22,307 nt of DNA from Nocardioidaceae bacterium (GTDB taxonomy: Bacteria > Actinomycetota > Actinomycetes > Propionibacteriales > Nocardioidaceae). Location of the stretch: positions 1-22,307 of the forward strand of contig JACCZJ010000299.1 of assembly GCA_013696065.1 (NCBI GenBank), read 5' to 3'. The number at the start of each line of letters is the position of its first letter. Positions within the stretch are counted from its first letter, which is position 1. Shown piece after piece: positions 1 to 6,635 of the stretch. The notes under the pieces were generated by a model that did not search any database, was not told where the DNA came from, and saw only the letters and a list, made by a program, of their open reading frames with translations. Both the position numbers and the translations under genes were made by a program.

Positions 1-66
1 CCAGAGCCACAACCAGAGCCAGAGCCACAACCAGAGCCAGAGCCGGGGCCGGGGCCAGAGCCAGAC
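1..66 (+). repeat. CCAGAG hexamer tandem array coding Pro-Glu/Pro-Gln
   Basis: The first ~66 bases are built from CCAGAG and its variants CCACAA, CCGGGG and CCAGAC. In the open frame they read as Pro-Glu, Pro-Gln, Pro-Gly and Pro-Asp dipeptides. The array continues past the left edge, so its full length is unknown. Arrays like this change length by slippage; here it is coding. Confidence 0.7.
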
Positions 67-366
67 CCTGTGGAGCTCCGCGCCATCCGAGAGTGCACCG
101 AAGCGTTCACCAGCTGGGAGGTCGAACCGACCCGTAGGCAGTCGAGGGGTTGCTTGGAGGCCTATCGCGAAGGCGGGCGCAAGGCTGTCAGGGCTTATGT
201 GGAGGCGATCGTGGTCGCGCTCACGCCCCCTATCGGCGAGCCGACCCCGCCGCCGCCACCGACACCGATCCCCACCCCGGCTCCGGAACCGCCGCCCGCG
301 CCTCCGGCCCCACCTGCTCCCACGAAGTCGCTCAACCCGGTGACACCGAGCACGCCCAGCGTCTGA
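1..366 (+). CDS. C-terminal part of a proline-rich protein (5' end outside window)
   Basis: The reading frame is open from the first base of the window and stops with TGA at 364-366, so this is the C-terminal 121 residues of a longer protein. It starts with a Pro-Glu/Pro-Gln run, continues with a compact charged segment of about 60 residues that carries two cysteines (RECTEAF and RGCLEAY), then ends in a long Pro/Ala/Thr-rich tail of PTPPPPP and PAPPAPP type. A GTG at 70 could be read as a start, but the open, compositionally identical frame upstream argues for a gene that began before the window. Such tails are common on secreted or envelope-spanning actinobacterial proteins; no family is recognised. 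The gene converges on hemB with a 31-base gap. Confidence 0.6.
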   Translation, partial: PEPQPEPEPQPEPEPGPGPEPDPVELRAIRECTEAFTSWEVEPTRRQSRGCLEAYREGGRKAVRAYVEAIVVALTPPIGEPTPPPPPTPIPTPAPEPPPAPPAPPAPTKSLNPVTPSTPSV

Positions 367-397
367 GTCGAGAGGCGCCGCAACGCAAAACAAGCGG

Positions 398-1375
398 TCA
401 GCCTGTCAGCCACTCAGCGGCTTCGGCCGCCCAGTAGGTCAAGATCAGGTCAGCACCAGCACGTGTGATCGAGGTCAATGTCTCGAGCACAGCCGCTTGA
501 CGGTCGATGTAGCCGGCGGCGGCAGCAGCTTCGATCATGGAGTACTCGCCAGACACGTTGTATGCCGCGACCGGAACGTCTGACACTGCCGCCACGTCGC
601 TGAGCACGTCAAGGTAACCGAGGGCGGGCTTCACCATCACCACGTCGGCCCCCTCGGCGAGGTCGAGAGCGACCTCTCGCAATGCCTCACGCCGGTTGGC
701 GGGATCTTGCTGGTAAGTGTGCCGATCCCCTTCGAGGGACGAGGCGACCGCCTCTCGAAACGGCCCGTAGAAGGCCGAGGCGTACTTCGCCGCATACGCA
801 AGCACGGCGACATCGGTGTGACCCGAGGCGTCGAGGGACGCACGGATGGCCGCCACCTGGCCGTCCATCATCCCGCTCGGTCCGACCATGTGGACGCCAG
901 CCGCGGCCTGGGCGACCGCCATCTCGGCGTATCGCTGCAACGTGCCATCGTTGTCGACGGACCCGTCGGGGGCGAGGATGCCGCAATGGCCATGGTCGGT
1001 GAACTCGTCGAGGCACAGGTCGCTCATCACGACGGTCGCATCACCGACTTCGGCCACCACGGCCGCGATGGCCCGGTTGAGGACACCAGCTGGATCCGTG
1101 CCTGCGCTCCCCACCAAGTCCTTGTGAAGCGGTATGCCGAACAGCATCAGCCCACCGACGCCGCTCGCCACAGCCTGATTCGCTGCTCGCAGCAGTGAAT
1201 CAGCAGAGTGCTGCACCACGCCGGGCATGCTGGCGATCGGGGCCGGCTCATTGAGTCCCTCCGCCACGAACAGTGGCAACACCAGCTGGCGTGGCGCCAC
1301 GGTCGTCTCGGCCACGAGTCGCCGAATCGCGGCAGAGGAACGCAGCCGTCGCGGGCGACTCGCTGGCCAGCTCAT
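398..1375 (-). CDS. hemB: Delta-aminolevulinic acid dehydratase (porphobilinogen synthase)
   Basis: HemB condenses two 5-aminolevulinate molecules into porphobilinogen in the cytoplasm. With the chosen start it is 325 residues, the usual family length. The Schiff-base lysines are K197 (YAAKYASAFYGPFR) and K249 (VVMVKPALGYLD). The metal segment is DLCLDEFTDHGHCG (C121, D123, C131), so the middle cysteine of the classical zinc triad is aspartate, as I recall for other actinobacterial HemB. ATG at 1375 was chosen because homologues begin just before RPRRLR and because it lies 4 bases after the hemD stop. An in-frame ATG at 1444 would add 23 residues and overlap hemD by 65 bases; a GAG lies upstream of it, so it is not excluded. 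Last gene of the rex-hem operon. Confidence 0.95.
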   Translation of the reverse strand: MSWPASRPRRLRSSAAIRRLVAETTVAPRQLVLPLFVAEGLNEPAPIASMPGVVQHSADSLLRAANQAVASGVGGLMLFGIPLHKDLVGSAGTDPAGVLNRAIAAVVAEVGDATVVMSDLCLDEFTDHGHCGILAPDGSVDNDGTLQRYAEMAVAQAAAGVHMVGPSGMMDGQVAAIRASLDASGHTDVAVLAYAAKYASAFYGPFREAVASSLEGDRHTYQQDPANRREALREVALDLAEGADVVMVKPALGYLDVLSDVAAVSDVPVAAYNVSGEYSMIEAAAAAGYIDRQAAVLETLTSITRAGADLILTYWAAEAAEWLTG

Positions 1376-1379
1376 GGCG

Positions 1380-3053
1380 TCAGGTGGCGCGGCGCCGAGT
1401 CGGCGTACGCCGTTCGGATGGCTTCGCGACCGGCTCGCCGGCATCGATCATCTCGAGGCGACGGGCAGCGCCAAAGTCGGCGAGAGCCTCCGCCAGGTGT
1501 TCAGCAGAGGGCTCCGAGGCGAGTACGTCGACCCGCAGACCGTGCTCTTCACAGGTCTTCGCCGTGGCTGGACCGATCGCCGCGATGACGGTGCTGGCGT
1601 GGGGTTTACCCGCGATGCCTACCAGGTTGCGCACCGTCGACGACGACGTGAAGACCACGGCATCGAATTTGCCGGACTTGATCGCGTCGCGGGTCGGTGC
1701 GGGTGGTGGGGCGGCCCGGACCGTGCGGTACGCCGTCACGTCGTCCACTTCCCAACCCAGTTCATGCAGGCCCGCGACCAACGTTTCTGTGGCGATGTCC
1801 GCGCGCGGCAGGAATATCCGGTTGATCGGGTCGAGCAGGTCGTCGTAGGGCGGCCAATCCTCGAGCAGACCACGCGCACTCTGCTCTCCTGACGGCACCA
1901 AGTCAGCCCGGATGCCCCAGGTGGCAACGCTTTCGGCGGTCTTGTCACCGACCGCGGCGACCTTGAGCCCGCTGAACGCGCGGGCATCGAGCCCGTAGTC
2001 GTCGAATTTCTCGCGCACTGCCTTCACCGCGTTGACCGAGGTGAAGACGATCCACTCATAGCGGCCCTCGACCAGACCTCGTACGGCCTTGTCCATCTGC
2101 AAGGGGTTGCGGGGCGGCTCGACCGAGATAGTCGGCACCTCCTCCGGCACACCGCCATACGCTCGCAGACTCGACGACAGGGCGCCTGCTTGCTCCTTGG
2201 TGCGAGGCACCAAGATCCGCCACCCGAAGAGCGGCTTGGTTTCATACCAGGACAGCACTTCACGCATTTCGACCACGTCACCAACCACGGCGATCACCGG
2301 GGCTGACAGACGCGACTTCTTCACATCGACGGCAACCCGCGACAACGTCGAGACCACCGTCGTCTGATCGGTAGTGGTGCCGATCGAGGTGACCGAGACC
2401 AGCGTGTCGCCTGAGCGTCCGGCCGATTGGAGACCACGCGCCGCATCGGCGATGCAGTCGACCGCGGCGAGCAGCACCAGCGTCTGGCAGTCCGAGTACT
2501 TCGCCCAGTCGATCCTGACGCCCTTGCCAGCAAGATTGAGGACTGACACCTCGCAGGAAGTTCGCGTGGTCAGCGGAACTCCGGCATATGCCGGCACGGC
2601 CGTGACCGAGCTGACACCGGGCACGATCTCAAAGGTGACTGCGGCCTTGGCGCAGGCTGCGGCCTCGTCGGCTCCCGTTGCATACATCCATGGGTCACCC
2701 GAGATGAGGCGGACGACGTTGCGGGCGGCCTTGGCATGCTTGACCACGAGCTTGGCCCGCGATGCGTGGGTGAGGGGTTGCCCGCCTTCGCCATAGCCGC
2801 CGTCGACCACCATCACCTTGTCGAGACGTTCCCCGAGCAGGTTGCGCAACAGATCAGCATGCTCAGGCACTTCGGTGATGACGACTTCGGCATTCTCGAT
2901 GAGCTCGAGCGCCCGCAGCGTCAAAAGGCCGGGATCCCCCGGGCCGGTGCCCACAAATGCCACCGAACCCGTGGCCCGGGCTGCGCGGACTGGTCGTTCG
3001 ACAGATGCGCTCGCGGACGCGCTTGACGATTTGGCTGCGGCGGTCTTCGCCAT
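1380..3053 (-). CDS. hemD: Fused uroporphyrinogen-III C-methyltransferase-like / uroporphyrinogen-III synthase
   Basis: This 557-residue protein has two domains. Residues ~30-270 resemble SUMT/CobA (VGTGPGDPGLLTLRA at 34-48, PGVSSVTAVPAYAGVPLT near 145-162). Residues ~278-540 are HemD, which closes and inverts ring D of hydroxymethylbilane to give uroporphyrinogen III. The architecture and length match the fused HemD of mycobacteria and Streptomyces. The SUMT motifs are diverged: SGDPWMYATGADE replaces the common GDPFVFGRGGEE pattern, and GVPLTTR replaces the usual LTHR, so methylation activity is doubtful. ATG at 3053 was chosen over an in-frame ATG at 3377, which lies inside hemC and would add a low-complexity, non-homologous 108 residues. 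The 124-base gap after hemC is the only long gap in the operon. Confidence 0.92.
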   Translation of the reverse strand: MAKTAAAKSSSASASASVERPVRAARATGSVAFVGTGPGDPGLLTLRALELIENAEVVITEVPEHADLLRNLLGERLDKVMVVDGGYGEGGQPLTHASRAKLVVKHAKAARNVVRLISGDPWMYATGADEAAACAKAAVTFEIVPGVSSVTAVPAYAGVPLTTRTSCEVSVLNLAGKGVRIDWAKYSDCQTLVLLAAVDCIADAARGLQSAGRSGDTLVSVTSIGTTTDQTTVVSTLSRVAVDVKKSRLSAPVIAVVGDVVEMREVLSWYETKPLFGWRILVPRTKEQAGALSSSLRAYGGVPEEVPTISVEPPRNPLQMDKAVRGLVEGRYEWIVFTSVNAVKAVREKFDDYGLDARAFSGLKVAAVGDKTAESVATWGIRADLVPSGEQSARGLLEDWPPYDDLLDPINRIFLPRADIATETLVAGLHELGWEVDDVTAYRTVRAAPPPAPTRDAIKSGKFDAVVFTSSSTVRNLVGIAGKPHASTVIAAIGPATAKTCEEHGLRVDVLASEPSAEHLAEALADFGAARRLEMIDAGEPVAKPSERRTPTRRRAT

Positions 3054-3177
3054 GTTCTTCTTCACCGTCTTGGATTGAGGAGGTTGACTCTGGGCGTTCG
3101 TTTGTTGTCTGGCTGGACATTGTCGGTGACACGTGGCGTCGCGGTGGTGTGAGTCTCGGGTCTCGGGGTCGTCGTGG

Positions 3178-4107
3178 TCACGATGACCGCTCCTGCATGA
3201 TCGAATCGGCCCCTTCGGCGAGCATCTCTTTGGCGAGCCGGTCACCGACCTCTGTCGGGTCAGCGGTGCTCCCGACAGCTGATTGGCGTACGGCGCGGGA
3301 GCCATCGAGTGCCACCACCACCCCCCTGAGCCAGAGTTCGGGGCCATCGTCGCCTTCCGCGACGTATGCCAAGGCACCCACCGGGGCTAGGCAGCCAGCT
3401 TCGAGGGTGCGCAACAGTGCACGCTCAGCGGTGACAGCGGCGCGGGAGAAGGGGTCATCGAGGGCGGCGGAGATGTCACCGGCGAGACTGCCCGCAGACG
3501 CAGCCACCTCGATGGCCAACGCTCCTTGCCCTGGCGCGGGCAGCATTTGAATCGGGTCGATCGTCTCGGTGATCTCATCTTGGCGGCCGAGCCGCACGAG
3601 TCCGGCTCGGGCGAGCAGAACGGCGTCCAGCTCACCCGCGGCCACTTTGGCGATCCGGGTGTCGACGTTGCCTCTGATCGGCACCACATCCAAGCCGAGG
3701 CCGAGGGCGTTGAGTTGCGCTGCCCTGCGCGGTGACCCAGTGCCCACCGTCGACCCAACCGGCAACTCTCCGAGGGTCAGGCCGTCACGGGCCACGAGTG
3801 CGTCTCGGGAGTCGTCTCGAGCGGGCACTGCAGCCAGCCGGACCCGTTCGTCGGGCGCCGTCGGCAAGTCCTTGAGCGAATGCACGACGATGTCGACGTC
3901 GCCTGCAACGAGAGCTTCACGGACAGCACCGACAAAGACGCCCTGGCCGCCGATCTCGGTCAGCGGGGCGCTCGAGCGATCGCCTTCGCTCACCACCGCC
4001 ACCAGCTCGACGGTCACCTCCAGCACCTGTGCGAGCGAATCAGCCACAATCTGGCTCTGGGTGCGAGCGAGGGTGCTGGCGCGGGTGCCAATCCGTAGCG
4101 TCGTCAT
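3178..4107 (-). CDS. hemC: Porphobilinogen deaminase (hydroxymethylbilane synthase)
   Basis: HemC joins four porphobilinogen units into hydroxymethylbilane, using a covalently attached dipyrromethane cofactor. The 309 residues are of normal length. The N-terminus TLRIGTRASTLARTQS is typical, HSLKD at 76-80 carries the catalytic aspartate D80, and the arginine-rich cofactor-binding segment includes GSPRRAAQL and RGNVDTR. The cofactor cysteine is C239 in LEAGCLAPVG. The ATG overlaps the hemA TGA as ATGA (4104-4107), which fixes the start and suggests translational coupling. Part of the rex-hem operon. Confidence 0.96.
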   Translation of the reverse strand: MTTLRIGTRASTLARTQSQIVADSLAQVLEVTVELVAVVSEGDRSSAPLTEIGGQGVFVGAVREALVAGDVDIVVHSLKDLPTAPDERVRLAAVPARDDSRDALVARDGLTLGELPVGSTVGTGSPRRAAQLNALGLGLDVVPIRGNVDTRIAKVAAGELDAVLLARAGLVRLGRQDEITETIDPIQMLPAPGQGALAIEVAASAGSLAGDISAALDDPFSRAAVTAERALLRTLEAGCLAPVGALAYVAEGDDGPELWLRGVVVALDGSRAVRQSAVGSTADPTEVGDRLAKEMLAEGADSIMQERSS

Positions 4108-5405
4108 GGCGTGTCACCCGCCTTGGTCACGGCCTCGACGGCAGCCGGGTCAAGTGCGAAGAGCTCCGCCAAGGCCTCGGCATACGACGACTCCGGAGCG
4201 CGCCCGGCGAACTGCTTGACCCGCACCGTCGGTTCGTGCAGCAGCTTGTCCGCAACCCGACGCACCGATTGGACGATCTCGTCTTGCTGCTGTGCTGTCA
4301 GCCCTTCGATACGACCCCAGAGCCGGTCCAGCTCGGTGGCCACCACATTCGTCGCCATCGTGCGCAGTGCCACCACGGTGGGCGCCACGATGGCGGCATC
4401 GCGGGCAGAGGTGAAGGCGGCGACCTCTTCAGCCACGATCGCCTTGATCGCGGCCACGTCATCGACGGCCGAGCCCTCCTGCACCGAGTCAGCCAACGTC
4501 TTGAGCGACACGAGTGAGACGCCGGGCAGGTCGGCGGCTGATGGCTCCACATCGTGCGGGAGCGCCAGGTCGATGATGGCAAGTGGTGCAGCTGTCTCGC
4601 GTCGCGCCATGGCTTCGGCGACGAGTTCTGTTGAGATGACCGTGCCGGTGGCACCCGTGCACGAGATGAGCACGTCGCAACCTGCCAGCTCGTCGACCAA
4701 CCGGTCGAGGTCGGCTGTGCGACCACCCACGTGGACTGCGAGCCGTTCTGCGTGAGCGGCCGTGCGCGACGCGATCACGATCTGCGAGACGCCGGCCCGA
4801 CGTACCGTCGCTGCGGTCAGGGCGGCGATCGACCCGGCGCCCACGATGAAGACGCGCGCACCCTCGAGGGGGCCGATCGTGCGCGCGGCGTCATCGAGCG
4901 CTACCGACACGAGCGATTGCCCGGCCCGATCGATATCGGTCTCGTAGTGGGCACGCTTGCCCACCCGCAAGCCCTGTTGGAACAAGGAATTGAGGGCGGA
5001 ACCGACGGTCTGGTCATCTTGACCGCCGCGTAGAGCCTCACGGACCTGGCCGAGGATCTGCCCTTCACCTACCACCATGGACTCGAGGCCAGTGGCCACG
5101 GAGAACAGGTGAGCGACGGCAGCCTCGTCATAGTGCACGTAGAGGGCGGACAGCACCTGCTCGGCTGGAAGGTTGGCCTGCTCGACCAGCAGTGCGGTCA
5201 GGTCCTCGACGCTGCCGTGAAAGCGGTCCACCTTGGCGTAGATCTCGATCCGATTGCAGGTGGCGAGCGCGAGAGCCTCGGTGACATGAGGTGTCTGCAG
5301 GGCGCGTTCGCGCAGCTTGCCCACGGCATCTGCGTCGAGCGAGAGGCGCTCGAGCAGGTCAACTGACGCGCTGCGATGAGAGGCGCCGACGATCAAGATG
5401 CTCAT
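4104..5405 (-). CDS. hemA: Glutamyl-tRNA reductase
   Basis: HemA reduces glutamyl-tRNA(Glu) to glutamate-1-semialdehyde with NADPH, the first committed step of C5-pathway tetrapyrrole synthesis. The 433 residues include the nucleophile C50 in ALATCNRIEIY, the signature VVGEGQILGQVREAL at 111-125, and an NADPH-binding GAGSIAAL segment starting near residue 190, followed by a C-terminal helical dimerisation region. The start ATG overlaps the rex stop as ATGA (5402-5405), and the 3' end overlaps hemC in the same way. The aminomutase hemL needed next is not in this window. Confidence 0.96.
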   Translation of the reverse strand: MSILIVGASHRSASVDLLERLSLDADAVGKLRERALQTPHVTEALALATCNRIEIYAKVDRFHGSVEDLTALLVEQANLPAEQVLSALYVHYDEAAVAHLFSVATGLESMVVGEGQILGQVREALRGGQDDQTVGSALNSLFQQGLRVGKRAHYETDIDRAGQSLVSVALDDAARTIGPLEGARVFIVGAGSIAALTAATVRRAGVSQIVIASRTAAHAERLAVHVGGRTADLDRLVDELAGCDVLISCTGATGTVISTELVAEAMARRETAAPLAIIDLALPHDVEPSAADLPGVSLVSLKTLADSVQEGSAVDDVAAIKAIVAEEVAAFTSARDAAIVAPTVVALRTMATNVVATELDRLWGRIEGLTAQQQDEIVQSVRRVADKLLHEPTVRVKQFAGRAPESSYAEALAELFALDPAAVEAVTKAGDTP

Positions 5406-6109
5406 CCGGCGTCAGCCTTGATCTCGGCGAGACCCGCGGCCTTGCGTTGTTCGTGATAGGCGAGAATCTGTAGCTCGATCGACAGGTCAACCTTGCGTAT
5501 GTCGACATGGTCTGGCACAGCGAGCAGGGCTGGAGCGAAATTGAGGATGCTGCTCACCCCGGCCGCTACCAGTTGATCGCACACGTCTTGAGCCGCAGCT
5601 GCCGGTGTCGCGATCACACCGATCGACACCGAGCTTGCCCGGACGATCTCTTCCAGATCGTCGAGTGAGCTGATGGGCAGTTCCCCGACCTTTTCACCGA
5701 CGCGGGCGCGGTCGCTGTCGAGCAGAGCGGCGACCCTGAAACCGCGGGAGGCGAAGCCGGAATAGTTGGCGAGGGCGTGACCGAGGTTCCCGATCCCGAC
5801 AATCACGACCGGCCAGTCCTGGGTCAGCCCGATTTCGCGGGCGATCTGGTAGCGCAGGTAGTTGACGTCATAGCCCACTCCTCTGGTGCCGTAGGTGCCC
5901 AGGTAGGAGAGGTCCTTGCGCAACTTGGCGGAGTTGACTCCCGCCGACACAGCGAGGTCCTCGCTGCTGGCTGTAGCGACGTCGAGGTCAGACAGGGCGG
6001 TGAGTGCTCGAAGGTATACGGGAAGCCGGGCGACCGTCGCCTCGGGGATACCCCTCTCGGCGCGCTCATCGCGGGCTCGGCCGCTCCTGCGGCCCCCGAC
6101 ACTGGTCAC
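5402..6109 (-). CDS. rex: Redox-sensing transcriptional repressor Rex
   Basis: Rex is a dimeric repressor that binds DNA at low NADH/NAD+ and releases it when NADH binds. An N-terminal winged helix (IPEATVARLPVYLRAL, then SAGVNSAKLRKDLSYLG at ~55-71) is followed by a Rossmann domain with VGIGNLG at ~104-110 and a C-terminal swapped helix ending in ELQILAYHEQRKA. The sequence is very close to my memory of Streptomyces Rex. The start is uncertain: GTG at 6109 has GGGAG four bases upstream and gives 235 residues; TTG at 6166 (254 residues) has no ribosome site and would leave only ~8 bases of leader from the predicted promoter; a GTG lies at 6124. It heads the hemACDB operon, as in Streptomyces coelicolor, and is probably autoregulated through the site at 6192-6209. 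Confidence 0.93.
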   Translation of the reverse strand: MTSVGGRRSGRARDERAERGIPEATVARLPVYLRALTALSDLDVATASSEDLAVSAGVNSAKLRKDLSYLGTYGTRGVGYDVNYLRYQIAREIGLTQDWPVVIVGIGNLGHALANYSGFASRGFRVAALLDSDRARVGEKVGELPISSLDDLEEIVRASSVSIGVIATPAAAAQDVCDQLVAAGVSSILNFAPALLAVPDHVDIRKVDLSIELQILAYHEQRKAAGLAEIKADAG

Positions 6110-6180
6110 GACGCTCCCTGGCACCAGCTGCGAGACGGTGCTTCGGCCTTCGAGGCGGTCCGGCAACAGGCGGTGGAGCC

Positions 6181-6209
6181 ACTCTAAGAGTTTGTGAACG
6201 CGAGAACAA
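6181..6209 (-). promoter_or_regulatory. Predicted promoter of the rex-hemACDB operon
   Basis: On the minus strand, TTGTTC (6209-6204) is followed after 17 bases by TAGAGT (6186-6181). TAGAGT is a good actinobacterial -10 of TANNNT type; the -35 is only a partial TTGACA match. The predicted transcription start is near 6174, leaving ~65 bases of leader before the GTG at 6109. Confidence 0.5.
6192..6209. promoter_or_regulatory. Candidate Rex operator upstream of rex-hem operon
   Basis: The + strand reads TTGTGAACGCGAGAACAA, an imperfect dyad (TTGT at one end, ACAA at the other, CGCG at the centre). The left half TTGTGAAC matches the Rex consensus half-site fully; the right half GAGAACAA departs from GTTCACAA at several positions. 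It covers the predicted -35 hexamer and most of the spacer of the rex promoter, where a repressor would block polymerase. S. coelicolor rex-hemACD is known to be autoregulated at such a site. Confidence 0.7.
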
Positions 6210-6236
6210 AATCGTCTCAGCGGCCAAGCACTGGAA

Positions 6237-6276
6237 GGGGCAGTGGCGTGGTGATCCAGGTCACGGCCACTGCCCC
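6237..6276. terminator. Hairpin between the glutaredoxin gene and the rex promoter
   Basis: GGGGCAGTGGC (6237-6247) pairs perfectly with GCCACTGCCCC (6266-6276), 11 bp; an inner GTGA/TCAC helix closes a 6-base loop. It lies ~96 bases beyond the glutaredoxin stop and just upstream of the rex promoter, a sensible place to end transcripts from 8212-6372. There is no T-tract on either side, so it would be an intrinsic terminator of the U-poor actinobacterial kind. Confidence 0.5.
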
Positions 6277-6371
6277 GTGGCCCTACACCCGAATTGGTCC
6301 GGACTTTCAGCCACGGCAGTCAGCAATGTCGGCCGCAAAGTCAAGAGCACCGGTGTCGTAAGCTCCGATCC

Positions 6372-6635
6372 TCAGGCGAGGGCTGCTCGGAGGCGCTCGC
6401 GAGATACCCGCCAATAGTCATGTTGGCGCCCGTCGACGAAGGTGACAGGGATCTGCTCGCCATACTGCGCCATCAGCTCAGGATCAGTGGAGATGTCCCG
6501 TTCGGCGTACGCCTCGCCTACCTCGGCACAGATCTCCTCGATGACATGTCGGGCGTCGTCGCACAGGTGACAACCCGGCTTTGAGAGCAGCAAGACCCTG
6601 GCGGCGGCGTCGCCTCCGGAGCCCTCGCCGTTCAT
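6372..6635 (-). CDS. Glutaredoxin-like thioredoxin-fold protein
   Basis: A short 87-residue protein with one thioredoxin fold (DUF836/glutaredoxin-like). The active site is the dithiol C22-H-L-C25 in LLSKPGCHLCDDA, and the cis-proline is in QIPVTFVDG (P63). It is likely a cytoplasmic thiol-disulfide oxidoreductase. A glutaredoxin-like gene next to hemA is also present in mycobacteria (Rv0508 region, from memory). The ATG overlaps the TGA of the upstream adenylate-forming enzyme as ATGA (6632-6635), implying coupled translation. The substrate is unknown. Confidence 0.88.
   Translation of the reverse strand: MNGEGSGGDAAARVLLLSKPGCHLCDDARHVIEEICAEVGEAYAERDISTDPELMAQYGEQIPVTFVDGRQHDYWRVSRERLRAALA

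Noticed and set aside
1..66. Repeat array considered as CRISPR or mobile repeat
   Set aside because: It is a short hexamer coding array without spacers, in frame with a Pro-rich protein.
1227..1892. Long + strand open frame antisense to hemB/hemD (221 codons)
   Set aside because: Shadow of high-GC coding DNA: low-complexity Arg/Gly-rich product, no ribosome site, and hemB and hemD on the other strand are certain.
3054..3377. N-terminal extension of hemD to an ATG at 3377
   Set aside because: The added 108 residues overlap hemC, are non-homologous and low-complexity; the family starts shortly before VAFVGTGPGD.
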